A DNA stretch of 43,373 nucleotides from NCBI GenBank assembly GCA_964433645.1, contig CAYSSK010000021.1:1-43373 (forward strand), given 5' to 3'. The position numbers were made by a program, and so were the translations under genes. Under the pieces are notes generated by a model that did no database searches, was not told the origin of the DNA, and was given only the letters and a program-made list of their open reading frames with translations. This stretch comes from Desulfofustis sp964433645 (GTDB lineage: Bacteria; Desulfobacterota; Desulfobulbia; Desulfobulbales; Desulfocapsaceae). Of this stretch, positions 24,799 through 33,803 are shown in pieces. Positions within the stretch are counted from its first letter, which is position 1; every line of letters starts with the position of its first letter.

Positions 24799-27700
24799 GG
24801 AGCATCCTTCAGCTGGTGGCGGAGCTGTCCGAGAATTTCTTTTGCTTGTTCGTAGTCGTAACGTTCGATCCTCGCGGCCAGCGTCTCGAGTTGCGGCTGG
24901 TCGATTTTTCGATGCCGGGCGGCCCGGTGGTGAACCCTGGCAAACAAGGCACTGATTTCTTCCGGATCGGCGCGGTCGACCGCCGCCTCAAGTTCTGCAA
25001 ACAGCTCCGGCAGGTCCATTTCGTCCGGCGTTGAATCGAAAGCGCCGTGCTCGCTCCGCTCAAGGGTCTGCAGTGTGTCCAGGACCCGGGTCAATATCTC
25101 GCTCACGGTTTCAACCAGCGTGACAAACGGCTCGCCGCTACAGCGTTCGGATTCGTTTTCCCGGCAGGCGGTCTCCAGTTGCTGTGCTGCCGTTGCCAGG
25201 CCGGGCACACCGATGCTGGCGCCGCTGCCTTTGAGTTTATGGGCGATCTGCCGGAGTTTGCCGCGGTCCTGCTCCTGCAGCGCGCGCTCAAGTGCAGCAG
25301 CGGTGGTGCGGTTGTCATGGAAAAAGCTGATCAGGATCTTGAGCAGGGTCTCGGCATCGATGCCCAGAGCGCTCAGGGTCGCGTCAATATCTATAACCGA
25401 ATTCACCGCCTCGAGCCGGGCGGCGGCGTCATCGAGCCGGCCCTGCGCTTGTCCGTCGGCGGGAGCGGAAGGCTCCGGCGGCGGCCCGTTTTCGGGGTGC
25501 GAAGTATCTCCGGTTGGGACGGCCGATCCCGGGTGCTGGTGGTGCATCGGCCTCGCTGCTTCGGCAGGCTCGGCCGGGGCGCCCGGATCCATCTTCGGCC
25601 GGTGACCGCGCAAAAAGCGCCAGAGCACGTGAAAGAGCCGTTCCTGGTTGATCGGTTTGGCTATGTAGCCGTCCATGCCGGCCTCGAGGCACTTTTCTTC
25701 GTCGCCTTTCATTGCATGGGCAGTCATTGCGATGATCGGCAGTTTGGTGCACGAGGCTTTGGCACGGATCATCCGGGTTGCTTCATAGCCGTTCATTACC
25801 GGCATCTGAATGTCCATTAAAATGGCATCGAATTGGGTACAGTCGGCCAGTTCGACCGCTTCCTTGCCGTTGCCGGCAATGGTCACCTTGATGCCGGCGG
25901 TCTGCAGAATGGCCTGGGCCACCTGTTGATTGGTCAGGTTGTCCTCAACGAGCAGGACGCGATATCCATTCAGGTGCTTGCGATACATCGAGGTGCGGGT
26001 AGTGAAGTCATGGTGGACGGGGGTCGTGTGCCCGCCTTCCTTGCCGAAAGCGTCCATGATTGCGTCGAACAGCGTCGACTGGAAGATCGGCTTGGAAAGA
26101 AAACCGTTGGCGCCGACCGATTCCGCTTCGCCCCGCTGCACGTCCTTGGCAAAGGCGGTCATGATGATGATCGGGATGGTCAGATGCAACTCTTTTCTGA
26201 TCATCCGGGTGGTCTCGATACCGTCGGGTCCCGGCATCTTCCAGTCCATCATGATCAGGTGCACCGGCTTATCGCTCAATTCGTCCGGTTGCAGCCGCTT
26301 TAAAGCGTCTTCCCCGGACGAGAGGGTCTCGACGGTAAAGCCGAGCGTGCCCAGAATCTTGGCGATAATCATCCTGCTTTCAGGGAGATCGTCGACGATC
26401 AGCGCATTGAGTCCGCGGATATCCTCGGGGAATTTATTCTTGACGGCCGGTATGGTTCCCGCCTGACGCAACCGGACGGTAAAGAAAAACGTCGAACCCT
26501 CGCCGAGGGAGCTCTCCACCGAAATGCTGCCGCCCATCATCGTCACGAACTGCTTGCAGATACTCAACCCGAGACCGGTTCCTTCGTGTTTGCGGGTTGT
26601 CGAGCCATCACCCTGGGTGAAGGGTTCGAACAGAAACGGCAAAAATTCCGGGGCAATGCCGATGCCGCTGTCTTTGACGGCAAAGCGCAGCTCCACCGGG
26701 TCGGCACGATGTTCGTCCGTTGTTACCGGACCTCCGGTAACACTGATGACGATACTGCCGCCGGCCGGGGTGAACTTGATCGAATTGCTGATCAGGTTGG
26801 TGAGGATCTGCTGCAGGCGCAAGGGGTCGCCGAGCAGGATACGCGGCGTCTTGGCGTCGATATCGACGATCAGCTCGATGCCTTTTTCCGCGGCCTGGTG
26901 GGTGAACAGGTCGATGACCTGGTCGAAGGTTTCATCGAGTTTGAAGACTCTTTCCTTCAGCTCCAGCTGGCCGGCTTCGATTTTGGAAAAGTCGAGGATA
27001 TCGTTGATGATCCCGAGCAGGGAGTAGGAGGAGTTCTGGACGATGTGCAGGTATTCCTCCACGGTCGGGGACAACGACTCGCTCAGGGCCAGATCGGTGG
27101 CGGCGATGATGCCGTTCATCGGGGTGCGGATCTCGTGGCTCATATTGGCCAGGAATTCACTCTTTGCCCTCGTGGCCGCCTCCGCCATCTCCTTGGCCTT
27201 TTTCAGCTCTTCATCGAGCGTGATATGCTGCTGGATCTCTTTTTTCAGTGATTGATGCGACTTGTTGATTTCACGGTTAAGCCTCATGACCTTGAAGGTA
27301 AACAGGGCGAGCACCGCAAACAGCGCGCCGGCCAGCCCGATGACCACCCCGTAGGCGCGAAGGACATCGGTGAGTTTGACCGTGCCGAAACTCTGGTACG
27401 ATCCCAGGTGCAGCGTGCGCATCAGGTCGTGGACCGGCTGGTAATCAAGTGGGATGGTCCAGCCGGCACACTGGGCGGCGATGGCGGCCGTAAAATAAGG
27501 CTTCATCTGCAGCAGGGTGATGCTTACCTGTTCTGCCAGCTCGTCTCGGGTATGCCTGACCTTGGCGATCGGCCAGTTCGGGTATTGCCGGGTGGTGCAG
27601 AAATAGGGGGTTTGCTTGGCGTTTTCCGCCAGGGCGGGAAATGGGTAATAATCCTCAAGCTTGATTCTGCCAGCCGCCGCCAACTCTTCGAGCACATTGG

Positions 27701-28379
27701 TCCGTACCGTTCCGGCGTCGACCTGCCCGTCGGTGACCGCGCGCACCACGTCATAGTGGTTGTCGGAAAAGACAACTTCGCCAAAGAAGGAGTCCGGCTT
27801 GATGCCGCGCTCCACCAGCTCCCGTTTGGCCATCTGCCAGCCGCCCAGCGACTCTTCGGCGACAGCTGCCAAGCGAGTATCCTCCAGGTCGGCAAGGGAG
27901 CGGATGTCGGTGCGGTCGGCCCGGCTGAAGATGACCCCGCCGTATTGCCAGTAGGCCTGCCCGAGCCGTTCTTCCTTCAGCGTCGCAATGCGATTGATGC
28001 CGTAGCGCTCCTCGAACTCCACATAGAGCAGGGGGTTGAGCAGGACAAAATCGATATCCCCGTTTTTGATGCTGTCTTCGATCTCGAAATGTTCCAGAGC
28101 AACGATGGAAAACCGATGGCCGTGGATATAGCTGCTCAGATAATTGGCCGTTGAATGCCAGCGCTGGTTCGCCACCGCTTTGCCGCGGATGGCCAGCACC
28201 CCGATCTTCACCGGCAGTTCGGCCGCCTGCGCCCGGCAGACCTCCGGGCCGGCACCGAGAAGCAGCAGCAAAAGCAACAGAAGGCAACATCGCGCCGGGC
28301 GAAGAACGGCGGCAACTGGCAGGGTGGTCGGCTCGTCAGCAGGAGGGGGAAAACGATATATCGAAACCGTTGTATTCAT
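24795..28379 (-). CDS. Hybrid sensor histidine kinase with PhnD-like sensor domain
   Basis: 1194 residues. A signal or anchor segment (CCLLLLLLLLLGAG, 31-44) precedes a periplasmic PhnD-like binding domain (about 55-335; LPVKIGVLAIRGK, DIDFVLLNPLLYVEF), then a membrane helix (343-365) and a coiled coil. The kinase has HisKA His415 (ANMSHEIRTPMNG) and an HATPase with DSGIGI and GTGLGLSI. Two receivers follow, with Asp712 (MMDWKMPGPDG) and Asp856 (LMDIQMP), then an HPt domain with His1047 (AHKLKGSG). All relay residues are present. PhnD-like sensors bind phosphonates or phosphate-like solutes; the ligand here is unknown. It is coupled to the HD-GYP regulator. Confidence 0.95.
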   Translation of the reverse strand: MNTTVSIYRFPPPADEPTTLPVAAVLRPARCCLLLLLLLLLGAGPEVCRAQAAELPVKIGVLAIRGKAVANQRWHSTANYLSSYIHGHRFSIVALEHFEIEDSIKNGDIDFVLLNPLLYVEFEERYGINRIATLKEERLGQAYWQYGGVIFSRADRTDIRSLADLEDTRLAAVAEESLGGWQMAKRELVERGIKPDSFFGEVVFSDNHYDVVRAVTDGQVDAGTVRTNVLEELAAAGRIKLEDYYPFPALAENAKQTPYFCTTRQYPNWPIAKVRHTRDELAEQVSITLLQMKPYFTAAIAAQCAGWTIPLDYQPVHDLMRTLHLGSYQSFGTVKLTDVLRAYGVVIGLAGALFAVLALFTFKVMRLNREINKSHQSLKKEIQQHITLDEELKKAKEMAEAATRAKSEFLANMSHEIRTPMNGIIAATDLALSESLSPTVEEYLHIVQNSSYSLLGIINDILDFSKIEAGQLELKERVFKLDETFDQVIDLFTHQAAEKGIELIVDIDAKTPRILLGDPLRLQQILTNLISNSIKFTPAGGSIVISVTGGPVTTDEHRADPVELRFAVKDSGIGIAPEFLPFLFEPFTQGDGSTTRKHEGTGLGLSICKQFVTMMGGSISVESSLGEGSTFFFTVRLRQAGTIPAVKNKFPEDIRGLNALIVDDLPESRMIIAKILGTLGFTVETLSSGEDALKRLQPDELSDKPVHLIMMDWKMPGPDGIETTRMIRKELHLTIPIIIMTAFAKDVQRGEAESVGANGFLSKPIFQSTLFDAIMDAFGKEGGHTTPVHHDFTTRTSMYRKHLNGYRVLLVEDNLTNQQVAQAILQTAGIKVTIAGNGKEAVELADCTQFDAILMDIQMPVMNGYEATRMIRAKASCTKLPIIAMTAHAMKGDEEKCLEAGMDGYIAKPINQERLFHVLWRFLRGHRPKMDPGAPAEPAEAARPMHHQHPGSAVPTGDTSHPENGPPPEPSAPADGQAQGRLDDAAARLEAVNSVIDIDATLSALGIDAETLLKILISFFHDNRTTAAALERALQEQDRGKLRQIAHKLKGSGASIGVPGLATAAQQLETACRENESERCSGEPFVTLVETVSEILTRVLDTLQTLERSEHGAFDSTPDEMDLPELFAELEAAVDRADPEEISALFARVHHRAARHRKIDQPQLETLAARIERYDYEQAKEILGQLRHQLKDAP

Positions 28380-28481
28380 AGAGTTCAGACCACGTCACCC
28401 CCCCCAGTCATCTCAATTTACCTGACACCGGAAAGACCGGCAATGATTTTGCTGCATTTTGTCGGGAGCAGATAAACTGTC

Positions 28482-28510
28482 GGAAAAAAGGGGACAGTCC
28501 CCTTTTTTCC
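28482..28510. terminator. 29-bp palindrome, GGGGACAGTCCCC core
   Basis: 14-bp arms around a single A form a perfect palindrome flanked by A and T tracts, followed by a second half-copy (GTCCCCTTTTTC). It lies just after the RpiR gene's 3' end and upstream of the hybrid kinase. It has the form of a bidirectional intrinsic terminator and is one of several dispersed copies in the window. Confidence 0.7.
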
Positions 28511-28540
28511 GTCCCCTTTTTCTCCATGTCGATCCCGGGG

Positions 28541-29443
28541 CTAAAAACGCTTTAAGGAAAGAGTGTCAAAGGTTCGCTTGATGGTGGCGACGGTTGTTTC
28601 GTAGTTTCGCAGCGCCAGGCAGGCAATCAGGATGTCGACGATGCACAGCTGGGCGATCCGGCTGGTCATCGCCTCGGTTCGGAATCTGGTTTCTTTGGCC
28701 ATGGTATACAAGATGATATCGGTGTAGGCCTGAATCGGAGAGCGGCCGTAATTCGAGATACCAATGGTCGTGGCGCCGGCTTCTTTGGCAAGCCGGGTCG
28801 CGTCGATGGTCTCCCGCGTGCTGCCGGAATGAGAGATGGTCAGGGTGGCGACATCCGGTCCGGTGAGCGAGGCGCTGATCGCCTGGCGATGCGAATCGAT
28901 CTCGACCTTGCTGTTGAGGCCGATGCGCAGCATCCGGTAGTGCGCGTCTTCGGCAATCGGTGCGGCACTGCCGATGCCGTAGACTTCCACCCGTCCGGCG
29001 GTGCTGATGGCCGTCGTCGCCCGTTCCAGCTCGGCGACATCGATGATCGACTGGGTATCGTACAACGCCTGGATATTGCTGTGCGTGATCTTGGCCACGA
29101 CCTCGGTCGGGGTGTCCGTCTGTTTGAGGTCTTCGTGAATGAACTGCACTGGTTGTACCAGATCGGTGGCAACGCCGATTTTCAGCTGCTGAAAACCGGC
29201 CAGGCCAATGCGCTGACACAGACCGACCACGCTGCCTTCGCTGGACTCGACCAGCTCGGCCACCTCGGTGACCGACATATGGATGACGTCCTCGGGGCGG
29301 CGCAGAATAAACTCGGCAATGCGGGTGGCCTTGGGCCCCAAACTGGGCAGAATCCCTTCCAGCCTGGCCAGTACACCGGTAACCTTACCGGCCTCCCGGT
29401 GTTTGTCGTGTGGTGCTTCACCCTGCATCTTGCTGTTGCGCAT
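28541..29443 (-). CDS. MurR/RpiR-family transcriptional regulator
   Basis: 300 residues from the ATG at 29443 (a TTG precedes it). The N-terminal RpiR helix-turn-helix (about 25-95) includes ATRIAEFILRRPEDVIHMSV and SSEGSVVGLCQRIGLAGFQQL. A C-terminal SIS domain (about 130-270) includes VEVYGIGSAAPIAEDAHYRM and TLTISHSGSTRETIDA, which should bind a phospho-sugar. It is downstream of the HAD phosphatase on the same strand and next to the importer operon, so it likely controls that cluster. Candidate TGAAAT sites lie between the HAD and ATPase genes. Confidence 0.93.
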   Translation of the reverse strand: MRNSKMQGEAPHDKHREAGKVTGVLARLEGILPSLGPKATRIAEFILRRPEDVIHMSVTEVAELVESSEGSVVGLCQRIGLAGFQQLKIGVATDLVQPVQFIHEDLKQTDTPTEVVAKITHSNIQALYDTQSIIDVAELERATTAISTAGRVEVYGIGSAAPIAEDAHYRMLRIGLNSKVEIDSHRQAISASLTGPDVATLTISHSGSTRETIDATRLAKEAGATTIGISNYGRSPIQAYTDIILYTMAKETRFRTEAMTSRIAQLCIVDILIACLALRNYETTVATIKRTFDTLSLKRF

Positions 29444-29779
29444 CAATAATCACCATGTCAATGAGCCGGGGGACCGGTTTCGACCTGTCCCCCGGCTGGC
29501 TTCAAAAGATAGGTTGCACCCTGTTGCCGGCTGTCTTCAGAGGGCGGCTCGCAGCCTGCTCCCGGTCGGTTGTTACGGTTTTTCGTGTGTTGTCGGTTAC
29601 CTTAAAATACAGCTTTACCCCGTGTCCTGCCAACTTTCAACCGCGGAGCAAGCCGTGATCGATTCGGCTGGGCGTTTTACTCGGTCTTCGTCGAGCTGCC
29701 TGAGATGCCCTGAAACATGTCGCCGATGCTTTCCGGCCGTGCTGCGAATCTTGCTGCACACAGAGAGCCGCGGCGCGGC
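29444..29779. other. Intergenic region with one palindrome
   Basis: About 336 bases between the HAD and RpiR genes without a credible gene. It holds a hairpin at 29463-29496 with arms of the AGCCGGGGGAC / GTCCCCCGGCT type around CGGTTTCGACC, resembling the repeat family at 23.3 kb. Nothing else was recognised. Confidence 0.6.
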
Positions 29780-30550
29780 TCAGGCATCGAGATCAGCGCC
29801 TGCTCCGATGGCGCGGCCGCGGCCAAGCAGCGTGTTGAGCGCTTCCAGGGATTCAATGCGAGCCGTGGGACCGACCAAAACGGACCGCATGCCCAACAAT
29901 GACGCTCCCTGAATATCGGTCAGTTCGTTGTCACCGATCACCCATGTATGCTTGGCCTTCCAGTTGAAACGGTCCAGGGCCGCCAGGAAAAGATCCGGCC
30001 CGGGCTTGCCGACCACGTGCGAGGCTTTGATGCGGCAGCAGCTTTCAATTGCCGCCAGCAGAGCGCCGGTCTCCGGTACCGGGATCCCGCCGGCCCCCGG
30101 ATGGCTCAGATCCGGGTTGGCGGCGATCAGTTTCGCGCCTCGGGCCAGCTCGCTGACAATGCGTTGCAGTTTGTCGTAGGAAAAGGCGGTGTCCCGGCAG
30201 ACGAGGACGACATCGGCCCGCTGCGCGACGATGTCGATCCCGAGATCGACGGCGCGTCGTCGAATATCATCGCTTGCCGCCAGCAGCACGCGGGCATCGC
30301 GATACCGCCTGGCGATCAGCATCAGACTCTGTTCGCCGGCGGTGATTATCCGCTCCGAGAGGATCGGCACGTTGCAGGCGCCGAGTTGCTTCGCCAGGGA
30401 CTCGGCGGTGTGGGTCGAGTTGTTGGAGACAATGGCCGACCGATCGCCGAACTGCTGAAAGAACCGGCGTGCGCCCGGCAACGGCGCGCCGCCTTGAATC
30501 AAGGTGCCGTCGAGATCGACGAGATAATTGTCGTTATAGTCCGTTTTCAT
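29780..30550 (-). CDS. HAD-IIA family phosphatase (NagD/AraL-like)
   Basis: 256 residues from the ATG at 30550; upstream in-frame codons lack support. HAD motif I is DLDGTL (Asp12, Asp14), motif II VSNNSTH, the Lys is in GKPGPDLF, and motif IV is GDNELTDI. The C2-type cap between motifs II and III places it in class IIA with NagD and AraL. Such enzymes remove phosphate from small sugar or glycerol phosphates. It is divergent from an importer operon that includes a phosphodiesterase, so it could dephosphorylate that enzyme's product, for example glycerol-3-phosphate. The substrate is inferred only. Confidence 0.9.
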   Translation of the reverse strand: MKTDYNDNYLVDLDGTLIQGGAPLPGARRFFQQFGDRSAIVSNNSTHTAESLAKQLGACNVPILSERIITAGEQSLMLIARRYRDARVLLAASDDIRRRAVDLGIDIVAQRADVVLVCRDTAFSYDKLQRIVSELARGAKLIAANPDLSHPGAGGIPVPETGALLAAIESCCRIKASHVVGKPGPDLFLAALDRFNWKAKHTWVIGDNELTDIQGASLLGMRSVLVGPTARIESLEALNTLLGRGRAIGAGADLDA

Positions 30551-30625
30551 GTTTTTAAGATACGTGTTAACTGTCTGATATAAATAAATCAAAACGATAT
30601 AATCCGACTAATATTCATACAAAAA

Positions 30626-30663
30626 TGAAATTATTTCAATATATTTTGTTTTTATGCTGAAAT
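30626..30663. promoter_or_regulatory. Candidate RpiR operator sites
   Basis: TGAAATTATTTCA (30626-30638) is a 6-1-6 palindrome, and a further TGAAAT follows at 30658-30663, in the AT-rich region between the divergent HAD and ATPase genes. Outer ACAAAA/TTTTGT arms surround the first site. TGAAA/TTTCA-type dyads suit MurR/RpiR regulators. The assignment to the neighbouring regulator is inference. Confidence 0.5.
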
Positions 30664-30834
30664 ATTAACACCGCTCTAACAATAGCTTGGTAAACAGGAA
30701 TTGTCGTTACCAACGCATCCCTCCCCGGAACGAGCGAGCAGCACCAATACGGGCGCGGCAGGGTGTAGGGGTGAGAGCGATGCGCGACGGCGATAGCAGT
30801 AAAGCAGCGTTTTCAAGACCCGGATGGTGGAGAC

Positions 30835-32001
30835 ATGGCTGGCATCGACATATCGAGCGTGACGAAAACCTACAGTGGCATCGACGTATTGCGGCAGATC
30901 GAGCTGAACATAGAGCCCGGTGAATTCATGACCCTCGTCGGACCCTCAGGGTGCGGGAAATCGACCCTGCTGCGCATTGTCGCCGGACTGGAATACCAGA
31001 GCGGGGGCACGGTCAGCATCGGCGGCCGGGCGGTGGATAGCCTCAGGCCGCGAGACCGGGATCTGGCGATGGTTTTTCAGTCATACGCCCTTTATCCGCA
31101 CCTGACGGTGGCGCAGAACATCGCCGTGCCGCTGCGGATGCGACGGTTGAACTCGCTTCAGCGGCTGCCCCTGGTACGTCACGTATTGCCGGGTGGACGA
31201 CGGATCGAGAAGGACATTGGCCGGGAAGTGCAGATGGCCGCCGCCATGCTCGGCATCGATCATCTCCTGGGCCGCAAGCCCGGCCAGCTTTCCGGGGGGC
31301 AGCGGCAGCGGGTGGCGCTGGGGCGAGCCATGGTTCGTCAGCCCAAGGCTTTTCTCATGGATGAACCGCTTTCCAACCTCGATGCCAAACTGCGGGTCCA
31401 TATGCGCGCCGAAATCGCCCAATTGCATCGGCAATTGCAGACCACCTTTCTCTATGTCACCCACGATCAGGCCGAGGCGATGACGATGTCCGACCGGATC
31501 GCGGTGATGATGGACGGGGTGATGCTGCAGGTCGATACCCCCGATGTCGTCTATAACGACCCGATAGATCTGCGGGTTGCCGAGTTTATCGGCAGTCCTA
31601 AGATCAATGTGCTGGCCACCGCGGTCAAGCCCGGCGGCGCCCTGGCGGTCGACGGCAGCGGCAGGCTACCGGCGGTGGCCGGCCCGCCCGAGCAAATGGT
31701 GCGCCTTGCCTTTCGCCCCGAACACGCCGCGCTGGCCGATCCGGCAGGGGCCCAGATGCGCGGCAGTGTCGCCTATCTGGAAAACCTCGGCAGCGACCTG
31801 CTCGTCCACATTCGGGTCGGCGAAACCGATCAGACCCGGCTGGTGGTGCGTACCGCGCCCAACGGTCGCCGCTATGAGATCGGCGAAAACATCGGCATCG
31901 ACCTGTCCGTCAAGCTGCCCCTGTTGTTTGACGAGCAGGGCAAGCGCCTGGCCTTCGCCTTTTCTCAAGACACGTCATATCGGGAGGCGGCCTGTGCGTG
32001 A
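30835..32001 (+). CDS. ABC importer ATPase (UgpC/MalK type)
   Basis: 388 residues. Walker A GPSGCGKST (36-44), Q loop VFQSYALYPHL, signature LSGGQRQRVALGRAM (152-166), Walker B FLMDEPLSNLDAK, and H loop VTHDQAEAM. A C-terminal TOBE/MalK regulatory domain starts near 235. Compared with the second ATPase in this window it carries about 20 extra residues in the helical subdomain (about 106-127, LNSLQRLPLVRHVLPGGRR). It energises sugar or glycerol-phosphate import with the two permeases that follow. Its TGA overlaps the next gene's start region. GGTGGAG lies just before the ATG. Confidence 0.95.
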   Translation: MAGIDISSVTKTYSGIDVLRQIELNIEPGEFMTLVGPSGCGKSTLLRIVAGLEYQSGGTVSIGGRAVDSLRPRDRDLAMVFQSYALYPHLTVAQNIAVPLRMRRLNSLQRLPLVRHVLPGGRRIEKDIGREVQMAAAMLGIDHLLGRKPGQLSGGQRQRVALGRAMVRQPKAFLMDEPLSNLDAKLRVHMRAEIAQLHRQLQTTFLYVTHDQAEAMTMSDRIAVMMDGVMLQVDTPDVVYNDPIDLRVAEFIGSPKINVLATAVKPGGALAVDGSGRLPAVAGPPEQMVRLAFRPEHAALADPAGAQMRGSVAYLENLGSDLLVHIRVGETDQTRLVVRTAPNGRRYEIGENIGIDLSVKLPLLFDEQGKRLAFAFSQDTSYREAACA

Positions 32002-32938
32002 GCAGATACGTGTGCCGACGCTGTCCCGGCGCATCTCGGCGCTGGTCAACGACAGGCGACTGGTCAAACGACGCACGGCGCTTGCCGCCTATGCCCTGAG
32101 CGCGCCGGCGGTGCTGCTGATGCTGCTGCTGCTGATCGGCCCGCTGCTGGCGGTGGCGATCCTGTCGTTGACCGATTACCAGCTCGGGGCCCGCAGCCTG
32201 TCGTTCATCGGTCTGTCGCACTATGCGGAACTCTTTGCCGACCGGGTCTTCTGGAAGTCGCTGGTCAATACCCTGATCTATGTCGCCATCGTCGTTCCCG
32301 GATCGGTACTGCTCGGTCTCGGCATAGCGCTGCTCATCGAGGGGGGGGAGAGCGGCAAAGCGTTTTATCGGGCGGTCTATTTTCTGCCGGTGATGGCGAC
32401 CTTGATCGCCATGGCCATCGTCTGGGAGTTTATGCTCCACCCGCAATTCGGTCTGGTCAACCTGCTGCTCAAACAGATCGGCCTGAGCCCGCGGAACTGG
32501 CTGAGCGACGGCGATCTGGCGCTCTCTGTGCTGGCCGTCATCGGTATCTGGCAGGCGGTTGGTTTCAATATGGTGCTCTTTCTTGCCGGCATCGTGTCAA
32601 TCCCCCGTTTTCTCTACGATGCCGCCGAAATAGACGGCGCCTCAGGCCCCTGGGAGCGTTTTCGTCTGGTCACCTGGCCGATGCTCGGCCCGGTGACCCT
32701 GTTTGTCGTGATCATCACGTCGATTCGCTCCTTTCAGGTTTTCGACGCAGTTCATGTGCTGACCAAAGGGGGGCCGAACAAGGCCACCGAGGTCCTGTTG
32801 TATACCATGTATGCCGAGGGCTTCGAATTTTTCCGCTCCGGCTATGCGGCGGCGATTACCGTGATTTTCCTGGCATTCGTGCTGCTGCTGACCGTGGTCA
32901 AGATCACCCTGTCCGACAGGAAGGTGCATTACCAATGA
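31994..32938 (+). CDS. ABC importer permease (UgpA/MalF type)
   Basis: 314 residues from a GTG at 31994, chosen because GGGAGG lies 6 bases upstream and the start overlaps the ATPase stop. Several membrane helices are clear (VLLMLLLLIGPLLAVAIL; FYRAVYFLPVMATLIAMAIV). The EAA loop is EIDGASGPWERFRLVTWPML, which contacts the ATPase. Coupled by an ATGA overlap to the second permease. Confidence 0.94.
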   Translation: MREQIRVPTLSRRISALVNDRRLVKRRTALAAYALSAPAVLLMLLLLIGPLLAVAILSLTDYQLGARSLSFIGLSHYAELFADRVFWKSLVNTLIYVAIVVPGSVLLGLGIALLIEGGESGKAFYRAVYFLPVMATLIAMAIVWEFMLHPQFGLVNLLLKQIGLSPRNWLSDGDLALSVLAVIGIWQAVGFNMVLFLAGIVSIPRFLYDAAEIDGASGPWERFRLVTWPMLGPVTLFVVIITSIRSFQVFDAVHVLTKGGPNKATEVLLYTMYAEGFEFFRSGYAAAITVIFLAFVLLLTVVKITLSDRKVHYQ

Positions 32939-33768
32939 GCCTCAGACGCCCCATCGGTTTTATCATTCTTCGCCATCTGCTGCTGCTGGCCGGCGCCGCT
33001 TTCATGCTGGCGCCCTTTGTCTGGATGATCGCCACCTCGATCAAGCCGCCGGCGGAAATCTTTCTCGACCATATCCGCCTCTGGCCGCAGGACCCGGCCA
33101 TACTGGAAAACTATACGGCCGCCTTCACCAAGGCACCCCTGGTACGCTTTCTGATAAACGGCCTGGTGGTTACCGCCGCCATTTTCACTCTGCAGGTGAT
33201 CGTCGCCCTGCCGTGCGCCTATGCGCTGGCCAAGTTGCGCTTTGCCGGGCGGCAGGTCCTGTTCATGGCGATTCTGCTCTGTCTGCTCATTCCGCCCCAT
33301 GCGATATCGGTGCCGCTGTTCCTGCTCTTTCATCATCTGGGAATCCTCGACAGCTACGCCGCGCTGATCGTACCGTTTACCATTTCGGTATTCGGCATCT
33401 TCCTGATGCGCCAGTTTTTCATGACCGTTCCGGACGATCTGGTCGATGCCGCCCGGATGGACGGCATCACCGAGTTCGGTATCGTTTGGCGGATCATGCT
33501 GCCGACCGCGGTGCCGGCCTTGACTGCATTTGGCATCTTTTCGGTGGTGGCCCACTGGAACGACTATTTCTGGCCGCTGATCGTCATTAACAGCGATCAT
33601 CTGCTGACCCCGCCGCTCGGGGTGGCGGTCTTTCGCAACCAGGAAGCGGGCACCGATTTCGGCCCCCTGATGGCGGCGGCGACCGTCATTATCGCGCCCC
33701 TGGTCGTCGCCTTTTTGTTTGCCCAGCGCCGGTTTATCGAGGGCATCGCCCTGACCGGCATCAAATAA
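32935..33768 (+). CDS. ABC importer permease (UgpE/MalG type)
   Basis: 277 residues with about six membrane helices (LLLLAGAAFMLAPFVWMIA; LFMAILLCLLIPPHAISVPL). The EAA loop is DAARMDGITEFGIVWRIMLP. It ends in QRRFIEGIALTGIK, typical of this subfamily. It pairs with the upstream permease. The binding-protein gene follows 35 bases later. Confidence 0.94.
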   Translation: MSLRRPIGFIILRHLLLLAGAAFMLAPFVWMIATSIKPPAEIFLDHIRLWPQDPAILENYTAAFTKAPLVRFLINGLVVTAAIFTLQVIVALPCAYALAKLRFAGRQVLFMAILLCLLIPPHAISVPLFLLFHHLGILDSYAALIVPFTISVFGIFLMRQFFMTVPDDLVDAARMDGITEFGIVWRIMLPTAVPALTAFGIFSVVAHWNDYFWPLIVINSDHLLTPPLGVAVFRNQEAGTDFGPLMAAATVIIAPLVVAFLFAQRRFIEGIALTGIK

Positions 33769-33803
33769 ACCCACCAACACGAAACAGGAAAGGAGTAGAC
33801 ACC

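Noticed and set aside
31577..31993. Upstream extension of the first permease to 453 residues
   Set aside because: The extra part is an out-of-frame reading of the ATPase gene. The GTG at 31994 has a good Shine-Dalgarno sequence and gives the family N-terminus.
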